DNA of 58,845 nt from Clostridiaceae bacterium BRH_c20a (GTDB lineage: Bacteria > Bacillota > Peptococcia > Peptococcales > BICA1-8). Numbering within the stretch: the first letter of the stretch is position 1; every line of letters starts with the position of its first letter. The translations under genes and the position numbers were made by a program. The notes under the pieces were generated by a model that did no database searches, was not told the origin of the DNA, and saw only the letters and a list, made by a program, of their open reading frames with translations. Shown here in pieces: positions 1 to 7,945 of the stretch. The stretch is from positions 1 to 58,845 of the forward strand of contig LADT01000040.1 of the NCBI GenBank assembly GCA_000961765.1, read 5' to 3'.

Positions 1-288
1 TATTTAAGTCGTGATGATAGGATTAAGGCTCATTTTACTACATGTTTTCTTGCCCTGGTGATATACAGATATCTTGAAAAGTATTTGGGTGAGAAGTTTA
101 CTAGTCATGAAATCATTAGTGGTTTAAGGAATATAAATTTTTATTCTGTTCCGGCTGAAGGTTATATTCCAACCTATACAAGAAATGATTTTACTGATGC
201 TTTACATGATGTATTTGGGTTTAGAACTGATTATCAAATTGTTAGTTTAAAAGAAATGAAAAAAATTTTTAAGGATACAAAAAAATAA
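1..288 (+). mobile_element. IS1634/IS4-type DDE transposase, C-terminal fragment
   Basis: The frame is open from base 1, so only the C-terminal 95 residues lie in the window; the GTG at 58 is internal. The piece begins YLSRDDRIKAHF and continues CFLALVIYRYLEK. This is the conserved C-terminal helix segment of IS1634-type (IS4-like) transposases, which follows the catalytic Glu of the DDE domain. The ending KKIFKDTKK is normal for the family, so the gene is probably cut by the window edge rather than truncated. Assignment is from motif recognition; the left end and the terminal repeats are outside the window. Confidence 0.75.
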
Positions 289-317
289 AAAAAGTACGCA
301 GTTTTTAAAAATCAAAG

Positions 318-357
318 AAACTCCGGAATGTCCTATTTACAAGGCTTCCCGGAGTTT
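318..357 (+). terminator. Hairpin after the transposase
   Basis: AAACTCCGG (318-326) pairs with CCGGAGTTT (349-357), followed by more T residues. It lies 30 nt after the transposase stop and may be its terminator or part of the IS end. Confidence 0.5.
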
Positions 358-542
358 TTGTATCTCACAACTGTCAAATATGGGATTTTACCTTTTTGCA
401 TTATACGACACAATAGGTTATGCCTAATTATTTTAGTAATTTTTTGCCGAAATTTAAGAAATTCCACAAAAAGTAAAGAGGAAATAACTCCACCTATGTC
501 GAAAGAAGGGCATAGATTAAAAGTAAGGGGTGTGTAGAAATA

Positions 543-1679
543 ATGATAAAATCATGCAAATTAATAACTATTTTCTTACTAATTTGCACACTTTCTTTTA
601 GTTCCGTCCTACCTGTAATAGGCTCTGAACTAGATGATATTTATAATAAGCAGGAACAAATTGATAAAAAAATAAAAGAAACTGAAACCGCCATTAAACA
701 AAAGGAACAGCAAAAACAAAAAACCCTTGCTGAGCTACAATCATTAAATAGTAGCATGGAGAAAACCTATAACGAAATAGAAAAATTAGAAAATCAATTA
801 GTTGTTGCAGAACAATATATAAATGATACACAAAAAGATATAAATTTAAAAGAACAAGACCTGACTGAAAGAACAACAGTATTTGAAAACCGTTTGCGGC
901 AAATATACCAACAAGGTGATATAAATGTCCTAGAAGTTCTATTTCAGTCTACAAGTATTACAGACCTTCTCACAAGATTTGAATTCTTAAAACGACTGGC
1001 TAAAAATGATACTGATTTATTAACCGTTTTGGAAACTGAAAGAGCTACATTAGAAGATAAAAAGGTTGTTTTAGAAAATAAAAAGGCCGACCTGCTTGCC
1101 TTAAAAAACTCTCGAGAGACAAAACACCAACAGCTGCAGATTGCTAGTACACGGCAGAAGGATTTAGTAAAACAAATTGAGTTGCAAAAAGAAACTTATG
1201 AAAAAATGCTGGATGATCTAGAAAAACAATCAAAGGTTGTCGCAGAGGCAATTAGAAGACTGCAATCAGCAGGCGGCCAAAGACCGGGCTGGCTGCAATG
1301 GCCTACTCCAGGTCAGTATCGCATAACCTCTGCATATGGCATGCGGTTCCATCCTATTTTGAAAACGCAAAGATTTCATACAGGGGTTGATATAGCTGCG
1401 CCCTATGGTTCTAATGCCATTGCTTCTGCTAATGGTAAAGTCATTTTTACAGGCTGGCAGGGTGGCTATGGCAACACGATAATAGTTGACCACGGTGGTG
1501 GAATGGCAACTATGTACCCTCATCTATCCAAATACTTAGTAAAAGTAGGCGATAATGTTAAACGAAATGAAGCAATAGGTAAGATAGGTACTTCGGGGTG
1601 GAGTACAGGACCCCATATCCATTTTGAAGTAAGAATTAATGGGGATCATGTTAACCCAATGCCATATTTAAGAAAATAA
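543..1679 (+). CDS. Murein hydrolase activator / M23 peptidase with coiled coil (EnvC/NlpD type)
   Basis: Secreted cell-wall enzyme of 378 aa. Residues 1-28 are a signal peptide (MIKSCKLITIFLLICTLSFS). Residues about 30-240 form a long Glu/Lys/Gln-rich coiled coil. Residues about 260-378 are an M23 (LytM) domain with the zinc ligands in RFHTGVDIAAPYG (HxxxD) and GPHIHFEV (HxH). The coiled coil plus LytM arrangement is that of EnvC-like proteins and clostridial peptidoglycan hydrolases involved in cell separation or sporulation. All metal ligands are present, so an active endopeptidase is more likely than a pure activator. It stands alone and is closed by a strong terminator. Confidence 0.85.
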   Translation: MIKSCKLITIFLLICTLSFSSVLPVIGSELDDIYNKQEQIDKKIKETETAIKQKEQQKQKTLAELQSLNSSMEKTYNEIEKLENQLVVAEQYINDTQKDINLKEQDLTERTTVFENRLRQIYQQGDINVLEVLFQSTSITDLLTRFEFLKRLAKNDTDLLTVLETERATLEDKKVVLENKKADLLALKNSRETKHQQLQIASTRQKDLVKQIELQKETYEKMLDDLEKQSKVVAEAIRRLQSAGGQRPGWLQWPTPGQYRITSAYGMRFHPILKTQRFHTGVDIAAPYGSNAIASANGKVIFTGWQGGYGNTIIVDHGGGMATMYPHLSKYLVKVGDNVKRNEAIGKIGTSGWSTGPHIHFEVRINGDHVNPMPYLRK

Positions 1680-1698
1680 AACGCCGTTGAGGCGTTTT
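1678..1698 (+). terminator. Rho-independent terminator of the M23 gene
   Basis: AAAACGCC-gttga-GGCGTTTT is a perfect 8-bp stem overlapping the stop codon and ending in a T run. Confidence 0.85.
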
Positions 1699-1775
1699 AT
1701 TTATGTAAAATTAGGAAGGGATTTTTAGTTAGATAGAGAAGTAAATAAAAGAAATTTATTTAGGAGGCTCAATAA

Positions 1776-2630
1776 ATGGCATTTGGTACTATATTCAAGC
1801 AAACCCTACTGAGAGTACAAGGGAAAAAACTATCTGTGGAAAACCTGGCTTCCAGCTATGATAGGATTAGTACCAATTATACTAGTATTTTTAACAGCCA
1901 GTATCAAGATAATTATTTTGACTTATTCAAACGATTGGGAGAAGTAAATAATAAAATAATACTAGATTTAGGCTGTGGTACAGCCTGGTTAGGCCAACTA
2001 CTATCCTCAACCTATTCCCCATTACTTTATCATGGTATTGATATTTCTACCGGGATGATTCATGAAGCAAGGAAAACCTTAGCAGAATACTCCAAGGTAA
2101 AGATCGAACATGGAGATTTTCAGGAAATCTTAAAGCAGATACCTGAAGCATCATATGATATTGTTTTTCTAACCTGGTCCCTAAAATTCAATAATATAGA
2201 TAAATTGCTTACTAAGATAATTCGAGTTTTAAAACCTGGTGGAAAATTAGCAATACTTACAGAAACTACTGATAGTGATTTAGAAGTGAATACACCTCTT
2301 CAAAAGTTAATTGCCAATAATATAAATAATGTTGTTCTTGCTCTCCCTAAAACTTATCTGCCTCAAGACTGCCGCCATTTAACATACTTTCTTAATGAGG
2401 CTGGCTTTAAACAAACCATTGTCTGGCAAAAATCAGCAGTACATAATTTTTCCTCTGTAAATCAACTAGCTGCCTGGACAAGAGAAAGCGGTTTGTTGGC
2501 TGCATGGGAGCAAATTATTGATTTTGAGGATATTCAACTAATAAATGAATTTCATACTCTTCTTGGCCAAACATCGCCAGAAAACTTATCAGTCAAAAGG
2601 AAATTTTTAGGATCTATAGCTAGAAAATAG
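1776..2630 (+). CDS. Class I SAM-dependent methyltransferase
   Basis: A 284-aa soluble protein with a Rossmann methyltransferase core. Motif I is ILDLGCGTAWLGQ (about residues 66-78), the acidic ribose-binding loop is GIDIS, and the post-I motif is YDIVFLTWSLKF, followed by RVLKPGGKLAILTE. An AGGAGG site lies 9 nt before the ATG. The C-terminal third (about 190-284) has no recognised domain. The substrate cannot be told from the sequence. It is monocistronic between two terminators and is followed by cobO on the opposite strand. Confidence 0.75.
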   Translation: MAFGTIFKQTLLRVQGKKLSVENLASSYDRISTNYTSIFNSQYQDNYFDLFKRLGEVNNKIILDLGCGTAWLGQLLSSTYSPLLYHGIDISTGMIHEARKTLAEYSKVKIEHGDFQEILKQIPEASYDIVFLTWSLKFNNIDKLLTKIIRVLKPGGKLAILTETTDSDLEVNTPLQKLIANNINNVVLALPKTYLPQDCRHLTYFLNEAGFKQTIVWQKSAVHNFSSVNQLAAWTRESGLLAAWEQIIDFEDIQLINEFHTLLGQTSPENLSVKRKFLGSIARK

Positions 2631-2651
2631 GGACCGAATAATCGGTCCTTT
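2631..2651. terminator. Bidirectional terminator between the methyltransferase and cobO
   Basis: GGACCGA-ataa-TCGGTCC with A residues on the left and T residues on the right, placed between two convergent genes. Confidence 0.75.
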
Positions 2652-3240
2652 AATTTTCAATTCCTATTCGGGCTTCTACCCCTTCTTTATAGTAATGCTT
2701 AATCTCACGCATTTCTGTCACTAAGTTAGCCAAATCCATTACTGCTTGGGGACAATTCCTCCCTGTTAAAACAAGTTCAACCTGTGGTCCTTTCCTTTTA
2801 ATTAACTTCACTACATCATCAACTTTAATAAGTTCGAAATACACAGCCACATTAATTTCATCTAAAACTACTAAATCATATTCCCCACTTATTACTCCAT
2901 CTAGAGCCATATCTAATCCCTGTTTCATCAAGTCTAGATATTCTTGGGGAGGTTTGCCAGGTTCAAAAAATACACACTTCCCCTCCCACCGCTCTAGTGT
3001 TTCAGAGTCCAAATCCTCTTTCCGGGCTACAAAAAAGGGTTTACCTAAAGTATGAAGTTTAAGATTAGGCGATATTTTAGGAAGAATATTATGTTCGCTA
3101 TATGCTTTGTCCTTCATAAACTGTAAAAACAATACCTTCTTTCCAGCACCTAAGGCTCTAACAGCTAGACCTATAGCAGCTGTTGTTTTACCTTTGCCAT
3201 TTCCTGTATAAACCTGAACATATCCCCTACTAAAGACCAT
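2650..3240 (-). CDS. cobO: Cob(I)yrinic acid a,c-diamide adenosyltransferase
   Basis: CobO/BtuR-type corrinoid adenosyltransferase, 196 aa, the usual length. The enzyme transfers the adenosyl group of ATP to cob(I)alamin or its precursors in the cytosol. The diagnostic P-loop is VYTGNGKGKTTAAIGLAVRA near the N-terminus, followed by LVVLDEINVAVYF and LVLTGRNCPQAVMDLANLVTEM, all typical of the family. It starts at ATG after a GGGGG site and is divergent from the metal ABC transporter. No other cobalamin gene is in the window, so it probably serves salvage or a pathway encoded elsewhere. Confidence 0.92.
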   Translation of the reverse strand: MVFSRGYVQVYTGNGKGKTTAAIGLAVRALGAGKKVLFLQFMKDKAYSEHNILPKISPNLKLHTLGKPFFVARKEDLDSETLERWEGKCVFFEPGKPPQEYLDLMKQGLDMALDGVISGEYDLVVLDEINVAVYFELIKVDDVVKLIKRKGPQVELVLTGRNCPQAVMDLANLVTEMREIKHYYKEGVEARIGIEN

Positions 3241-3277
3241 TATATAACCCCCTTATTATTAATACTGCATGAAATGT

Positions 3278-3310
3278 TTGACTATGTGTATAAAAGGTAA
3301 TTATAATTAC
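3278..3310 (+). promoter_or_regulatory. Promoter and palindromic operator of znuCB
   Basis: A -35 box TTGACT (3278-3283) and a -10 box TATAAT (3302-3307) are separated by 18 nt. The -10 lies inside the perfect palindrome GTAATTATAATTAC (3297-3310). The AT-rich GTAAT/ATTAC half sites resemble Zur/Fur-family boxes, although the 4-nt centre differs from the 1-nt centre of the Bacillus Zur box. This placement would give repression by a metal-loaded regulator. Confidence 0.65.
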
Positions 3311-3338
3311 ATAAGAACAATTATCATTGGAGATGGAT

Positions 3339-4001
3339 ATGGATAATTTAGCACTACATCTTAATAATATATCTTTTGGCTATTCGAGGCAAAAAAGGAT
3401 TTTACATAACTTAACATTAAAAATTACTCACGGCCAAATGGTAGGAATAATAGGACCAAATGGAGCAGGGAAAAGTACCCTAATTAAAATTATTTTAGGA
3501 TTATTAAAACCCACCCAAGGCAATGTATTTATTAAAGGAAAAATGTTAAGTCATTTTAGAGAATGGTCAAAAATTGGCTACCTTTCACAAAAAGCGGTTG
3601 CCTTTAATACAAGTTTCCCTGCAAGTGTGGAGGAAGTTATTGCCACTCCTTTGAATTCAAATTCTTTACTACCCTTTACTCCTAAGACCGTTAAAAAGCA
3701 AGTTTTGGAAGCATTAAAATTAGTAGATCTTTCGGATAATCATAATACTCTTATAGGTAATTTATCTGGGGGCCAGCAGCAGAGAGTATTTCTAGCAAGA
3801 ACGCTAGTAAGTCAGCCAGAAATTTTAATACTAGATGAACCCTTTGTTGGAATTGACGAAAATTCACAACAATCAATAATAACTATCTTGAAAAGACTCC
3901 ACCATCAGGGCATAACTATATTGTTTGTTTCCCATGACCTACGGTGGATGAAAGACGATACCGATTTATTATTATGTTTAGATAACGGAACTCTCAATTA
4001 A
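3339..4001 (+). CDS. znuC: Metal (Zn/Mn) ABC transporter ATP-binding protein
   Basis: ATPase of a cluster-9 (ZnuABC/MntABC-type) importer, 220 aa from the chosen start. The ATG at 3339 has GGAG 6 nt upstream; the TTG at 3327 and the ATG at 3333 are less well placed. Walker A is GPNGAGKSTLIK, the signature is LSGGQQQRVFLARTL, Walker B is ILILDEPFVGID, and the H-loop is LFVSHDL. The permease gene follows 27 nt later. Metal specificity cannot be read from the ATPase; zinc is preferred because of the family and the Zur-like operator. Confidence 0.85.
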   Translation: MDNLALHLNNISFGYSRQKRILHNLTLKITHGQMVGIIGPNGAGKSTLIKIILGLLKPTQGNVFIKGKMLSHFREWSKIGYLSQKAVAFNTSFPASVEEVIATPLNSNSLLPFTPKTVKKQVLEALKLVDLSDNHNTLIGNLSGGQQQRVFLARTLVSQPEILILDEPFVGIDENSQQSIITILKRLHHQGITILFVSHDLRWMKDDTDLLLCLDNGTLN

Positions 4002-4028
4002 TTAACACAATTGGTAGCTGGAGGTTTC

Positions 4029-4832
4029 ATGGAATTTTTAGATTATGGTTTTATGCAGAGAGCATTATTAGCTGGGTTTATTATAGCAATAGTTTGTCCA
4101 CTAATAGGGTCCTTTCTCTTTTTGAAACGATTATCAATGATAGGTGATGCTTTGGCTCATATTTCTATGGCCGGCATTGCAACGGGGTTGATTATAGGAG
4201 TTAATCCAATAGTATCTGCCTTAGCAATCACTATGCTAGCTAGTTTGGTTATCGACTATCTTAGAAAACACTTTAAAAAATATGATGAGATCAGTATCGC
4301 CATTATAATGGCCGCCGGTTTAGGAATGGGTATTATCCTAATTACTATAGGCGGTAGTGATACCGCTAATGTAGTTAGCTATTTATTTGGGAGTATTATT
4401 GCAATTTCCCCTTCAGATTTATTTTTAATTGCTATAATATCATCGGTTGTTTTACTAATAACTATTCTTATGTATAATAAACTTTTCTACATTACTTTTG
4501 ATGAAGAATCCGCTAAAATCAGAGGTATCCATGTTGATAGGATCAACATTATCTTTATTTTATTAACAGCTATGACAATTGTTGTCTCTATAAAGGTAAC
4601 AGGCATTTTGCTAGTATCCTCTTTAATTACTATCCCTGTTGCAACAGGTTTTCAGCTTGCTAGGAGTTTTAGACATACCGTGCTTTTTTCAATTTTTTTT
4701 GCCCAACTAAATGTTCTTTTAGGATTAATATGCTCCTTCTACCTTGACTGGCCCCCTGGAGGAACTATAATAATTACCTCTTTAATAATTCTTTTTCTAG
4801 TAATAGGCCTGAAGCAGCTAAGCCGCTGTTAA
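4029..4832 (+). CDS. znuB: Metal (Zn/Mn) ABC transporter permease
   Basis: ABC-3 family integral membrane permease, 267 aa, with about eight hydrophobic segments. The conserved SMIGDALAHISMAGIATG loop near residue 45 is characteristic. The ATG at 4029 has GGAGG 4 nt upstream, so the TTG at 4011 is rejected. It forms an operon with the ATPase. No solute-binding protein (ZnuA) gene is adjacent or elsewhere in the window, so it must be encoded at another locus. The stop codon overlaps the end of the convergent VanW gene by 4 nt. Confidence 0.88.
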   Translation: MEFLDYGFMQRALLAGFIIAIVCPLIGSFLFLKRLSMIGDALAHISMAGIATGLIIGVNPIVSALAITMLASLVIDYLRKHFKKYDEISIAIIMAAGLGMGIILITIGGSDTANVVSYLFGSIIAISPSDLFLIAIISSVVLLITILMYNKLFYITFDEESAKIRGIHVDRINIIFILLTAMTIVVSIKVTGILLVSSLITIPVATGFQLARSFRHTVLFSIFFAQLNVLLGLICSFYLDWPPGGTIIITSLIILFLVIGLKQLSRC

Positions 4833-5860
4833 TGGGGGTGGGACCCATAAATAAACATAGTAAGGTTTTGTCCGGAAATATTATAATCCAATAACAAGTA
4901 TCCGGGAGTATTATTTTTGAACCTAAAATCCTTTAATCCATAAGTTACAGTTGCATCTTTGCCTAATGGTACATAGTCAATTTTTAGACTGTGTGGGTGT
5001 CTTTCAACGACCTCTAGACCTGCTAGCAGTACTGAATTATATAAGGTGCTTGATACTTGACAAATACCTCCTCCTAGTCCTGGTGAAAATTCGCCACCTA
5101 ATATAATCATGGCCATTAAGTATCCCCGTTCTTGCTCGCGAGGACCAACAGTTTCATTAAATGAGAATATTGTTCCCGGAGGCATTAGGAGTTTTTTCAT
5201 ACTTTCACAGGCTAATCTAATATTTTCCGTCCTATTTTCATTTTTCACAAATTTTGTAGTATATTGAGCTAATAATTTATCCGGCTTTAATAAATTTATC
5301 TCTTTTTCACTAACTACAGGTTCCACAACAACAATGGGAATAATATATTCATTTTTTAATGGATTTTCCATGATAATTTTTTTTAACAAATCAATCTCCA
5401 TCTTATTACCCTTTAAACCTGGTTTGGTTACTATTTGACCACTAACTACCTCAAAATACGCATTTTGAGGAGCTATACTTACCCCTTGGCCAATTGCTCT
5501 TAAGGCCTCAGTTATTTTATTTTCATCAATAGCTTTTTCTAAATTAAATTGGCTTTCCTGAAAATTCATTACTACCCTTTGCCAGATCCCTCTACCTTCC
5601 AATTGTTCAAAGGTGCCTTTAAAATCAATGCTAATCCCTAGTTCTTCGGGAGATAATGAACTAACAAAGGTCTTATAGTAAAATTTTATCCTTTTATAAT
5701 GTTCGGCTATTTTTTGCTCAGCCTCTTGGAGTGTTAAACCACCTATATCAATACCTTCAATAGAAACATTGGCAGGTATTGTACCGGAATAAGCATATCC
5801 GGAGATAAACAGAAAAGAAAATAAAAAGATAAATAATAATACAGGGAAATATTTTTTCAT
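4829..5860 (-). CDS. VanW family protein with N-terminal YoaR-like domain
   Basis: Exported or membrane-anchored protein of 343 aa. Residues 1-25 are a signal/anchor helix. Residues about 30-190 match the peptidoglycan-binding-like (YoaR) domain, including VSIEGIDIGGLTLQEAEQ. Residues about 195-320 are the VanW domain, with FSFNETVGPREQERGYL and GGGICQVSSTLYN. VanW proteins are common in Clostridia; a cell-envelope role is assumed but the reaction is not known. A strong AAGGAGG site precedes the ATG. The gene lies head to tail with capA in the same orientation, about 58 nt apart. Confidence 0.85.
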   Translation of the reverse strand: MKKYFPVLLFIFLFSFLFISGYAYSGTIPANVSIEGIDIGGLTLQEAEQKIAEHYKRIKFYYKTFVSSLSPEELGISIDFKGTFEQLEGRGIWQRVVMNFQESQFNLEKAIDENKITEALRAIGQGVSIAPQNAYFEVVSGQIVTKPGLKGNKMEIDLLKKIIMENPLKNEYIIPIVVVEPVVSEKEINLLKPDKLLAQYTTKFVKNENRTENIRLACESMKKLLMPPGTIFSFNETVGPREQERGYLMAMIILGGEFSPGLGGGICQVSSTLYNSVLLAGLEVVERHPHSLKIDYVPLGKDATVTYGLKDFRFKNNTPGYLLLDYNISGQNLTMFIYGSHPH

Positions 5861-5918
5861 AAAAAAATCCTCCTTTGCCTCAGAAAATTCTATGCAAAAG
5901 AGGAATACTAATAGAACC

Positions 5919-7115
5919 TTATTTGAAATTTATTAAGGTAGGTAACCACCATTTAGGGTCAGTTATTGGCAGGAAATTATTAGCCCATATACTTAGGATA
6001 CTATTGAAGCTATTATCATAGATTACTGGCTGCCATATTGCTTTCACATCGTTTTCGACCTCGGCAGCTTTTTTTAATTCAGCAGCACTTAGAAGTACAT
6101 TTAGAGGTATCTCTTCCTTTACGGGTACAACCTCCATTCGCAATCTCCCCATATTTACATAACGCCTAACCCAGATAGGTGTATAATCTATTTTAACGAT
6201 TTTTGGGCGATTATCTAGAATGGATTTTTCAATAACCAATTCCAGGATAGCCCCGCCATCAGTAAATCTTTGTTTCTGACCCGAGACAAAATTACCTAAT
6301 GAATAGACAACAAAACTTTTTTTTCCATCTATATCAATAAATTCAAAGGGCTGCAACACATGGGGATGGCTCCCTAAAATTATATCAGCACCAGCCTTTG
6401 CAATTTCATATGCTACAAGTCTTTGTTCATCACTGGGGCTTTGCCAATATTCATTACCAAAATGAATTCCCACAACAACCATGTCTACTAATGGCTTTAA
6501 ATTAATGATATCCTCGGTAATCTTTTCTAGATTGATATAGTTAACTAAATATTCTTTATCTTTAGGGGCTTTTAATCCATTGGTACCATAGGTATAATTT
6601 AGAAAACCAAAGGAAATGCCCTTGGCTGTTATTATTCGAGGTTTTTCACGATCCTCTTCACTAAGAAAAGTACCGGTATGGGAAATATTGTTTTCTTCAA
6701 TAATTTCAATTGTACGTCTTAGCCCAAATTCGCCTTTATCCAAACTATGGTTATTTGCCGTAAAAAGCATATCAAATCCCAATTTGCTAAGAGTTTCCGC
6801 CAGATTATCAGGGCTGTTAAAACGGGGATAACCTGAATAACCTAATTTAGGACCGCTTAAGGTGGTTTCAAGATTACCTACTAAAACATCTGCATCTAAA
6901 TTTTCCTTAATCAGTTCAAACATTGGTAAAAAATCATAATTTCCTGTTTGCCAGTCATAAGCTGAGCGGTACTGAACATCATGAACCATTATATCTCCAA
7001 CTACTTTAAAATTAACCCGCTGTAAAAGAACTGAACTAAAAGCAGGATTAATAATAACAGATGAAGATAATGAGATAATTATAAAAGTAATTAAAACTAT
7101 TAATCTATTCTTCAT
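5919..7115 (-). CDS. CapA/PgsA-like metallophosphatase family protein
   Basis: A 398-aa protein with an N-terminal signal/anchor (about 1-28) and a CapA domain of the calcineurin-like metallophosphatase fold. Visible motifs are KVVGDIMVHDVQY (first metal-binding strand), VGNLETTL, FTANNHSLDKGEFGL, VVVGIHFGNEY and GSHPHVLQPFEF, then YSLGNFVSGQ. CapA/PgsA proteins take part in poly-gamma-glutamate or capsule synthesis, but no pgsB or pgsC is nearby, so the role here is not settled. It is a single gene upstream of the VanW gene and may be co-transcribed with it. Confidence 0.85.
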   Translation of the reverse strand: MKNRLIVLITFIIISLSSSVIINPAFSSVLLQRVNFKVVGDIMVHDVQYRSAYDWQTGNYDFLPMFELIKENLDADVLVGNLETTLSGPKLGYSGYPRFNSPDNLAETLSKLGFDMLFTANNHSLDKGEFGLRRTIEIIEENNISHTGTFLSEEDREKPRIITAKGISFGFLNYTYGTNGLKAPKDKEYLVNYINLEKITEDIINLKPLVDMVVVGIHFGNEYWQSPSDEQRLVAYEIAKAGADIILGSHPHVLQPFEFIDIDGKKSFVVYSLGNFVSGQKQRFTDGGAILELVIEKSILDNRPKIVKIDYTPIWVRRYVNMGRLRMEVVPVKEEIPLNVLLSAAELKKAAEVENDVKAIWQPVIYDNSFNSILSIWANNFLPITDPKWWLPTLINFK

Positions 7116-7176
7116 TTTCCCTCCTCAAGAATTATCACAAAAAATTCTTTTTCTAAAATTATACCAATACCAGCAC

Positions 7177-7779
7177 CTAACTAAAAGAAATATTTTCCTC
7201 CTCTAGTAACTGGGCAAATCTTTTATGGGGATCAGAAGCTCTTAAAATCATAGCAATTGCTTTCTCCAAGTATAATAATCCCTCTCGGTCATAAACATCT
7301 TTTAGCTCTTGAGCTAGCTGGGGATGACGACCTAATTTTCCGCCTACCATCAATCGCCATTTAACATCCTCCCCTTTAACTGCCGCTACCGGACAGGTCC
7401 TCTTGCAGTCTCCGCAACCCAGACATTTATCTTCATTAATGGCTAGATTTCCCCCTTCTATTTTAAGTGCTTTCTCTTTACAAGCTTCAACACATACACC
7501 GCAAAGATTGCATAAGTCATTATTAAAAATCGGTAGGGCCTTTGCAATTAGTGCAAAATCTTTAATTTGAGGTTGTGAGCAACAGTTTGCACAACCAGCT
7601 AAACCAACCTTAAAGACATTATGCTGCTTAAAATTAGCACCTAATTGTTTTTGACGTTTTTCTACAAAACCCGTTTTTTCAAAAACGTTTATGATTTTTC
7701 CCTCTAATTCGTTGGTATCTCCTACCGCCCGCGGGCACCCCCTACTACCTCTGCATAATTCCACCTTGTATAATTCCAT
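7177..7779 (-). CDS. Siroheme-type nitrite/sulfite reductase half-domain protein with two 4Fe-4S clusters
   Basis: A 200-aa cytosolic redox protein. The siroheme/4Fe-4S ligand pattern is intact: Cx5C in CRGSRGC near residue 9 and Cx3C in GLAGCANCCSQ near residue 60. Between that and the C-terminus lie two ferredoxin motifs, CNLCGVCVEACKE and CLGCGDCKRTCP. The order resembles the C-terminal part of AsrC-type dissimilatory reductases, but at 200 aa it lacks the N-terminal half-domain and is much shorter than a full NirA/AsrC. Such short proteins are common in Clostridia without an assigned reaction. It is divergent from hcp, and the shared intergenic region holds an FNR/HcpR-like operator. Confidence 0.75.
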   Translation of the reverse strand: MELYKVELCRGSRGCPRAVGDTNELEGKIINVFEKTGFVEKRQKQLGANFKQHNVFKVGLAGCANCCSQPQIKDFALIAKALPIFNNDLCNLCGVCVEACKEKALKIEGGNLAINEDKCLGCGDCKRTCPVAAVKGEDVKWRLMVGGKLGRHPQLAQELKDVYDREGLLYLEKAIAMILRASDPHKRFAQLLEEENISFS

Positions 7780-7796
7780 TTTATCTCTCCTATTTC

Positions 7797-7838
7797 GTCT
7801 ATTGTCTATTGACTATGGACTATTGTTTATTGTCTTAC
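7797..7838. repeat. Heptanucleotide repeat tract A
   Basis: Six 7-nt units in phase: GTCTATT, GTCTATT, GACTATG, GACTATT, GTTTATT, GTCTTAC. It is one of four such tracts in this window (see 9470, 45524 and 45766). It lies between divergent genes, just upstream of the siroheme-type gene. Confidence 0.65.
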
Positions 7839-7868
7839 TCAAATTTTAATACAAAATTAATTTAAAAG

Positions 7869-7884
7869 TGTGATTTATGTCACC
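7869..7884 (+). promoter_or_regulatory. FNR/CRP-family (HcpR-like) operator upstream of hcp
   Basis: TGTGA-TTTATG-TCACC matches the TGTGA-N6-TCACA consensus at nine of ten positions. A weak -10 (TAAGAT, 7906-7911) puts the site centre near -41 of the predicted start, the class II activator position. HcpR, a CRP/FNR-family regulator, is known to control hcp genes in anaerobes through such sites; its gene is not in the window. Confidence 0.65.
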
Positions 7885-7945
7885 GCGTCAGTTTAAATAT
7901 TACTCTAAGATGTAAATGTAATCAATAATAAGGAGGAAGATAAAT

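Noticed and set aside
328-537. 69-aa plus-strand ORF after the transposase
   Set aside because: Starts inside a terminator-like hairpin, has no ribosome binding site and an unlikely composition.
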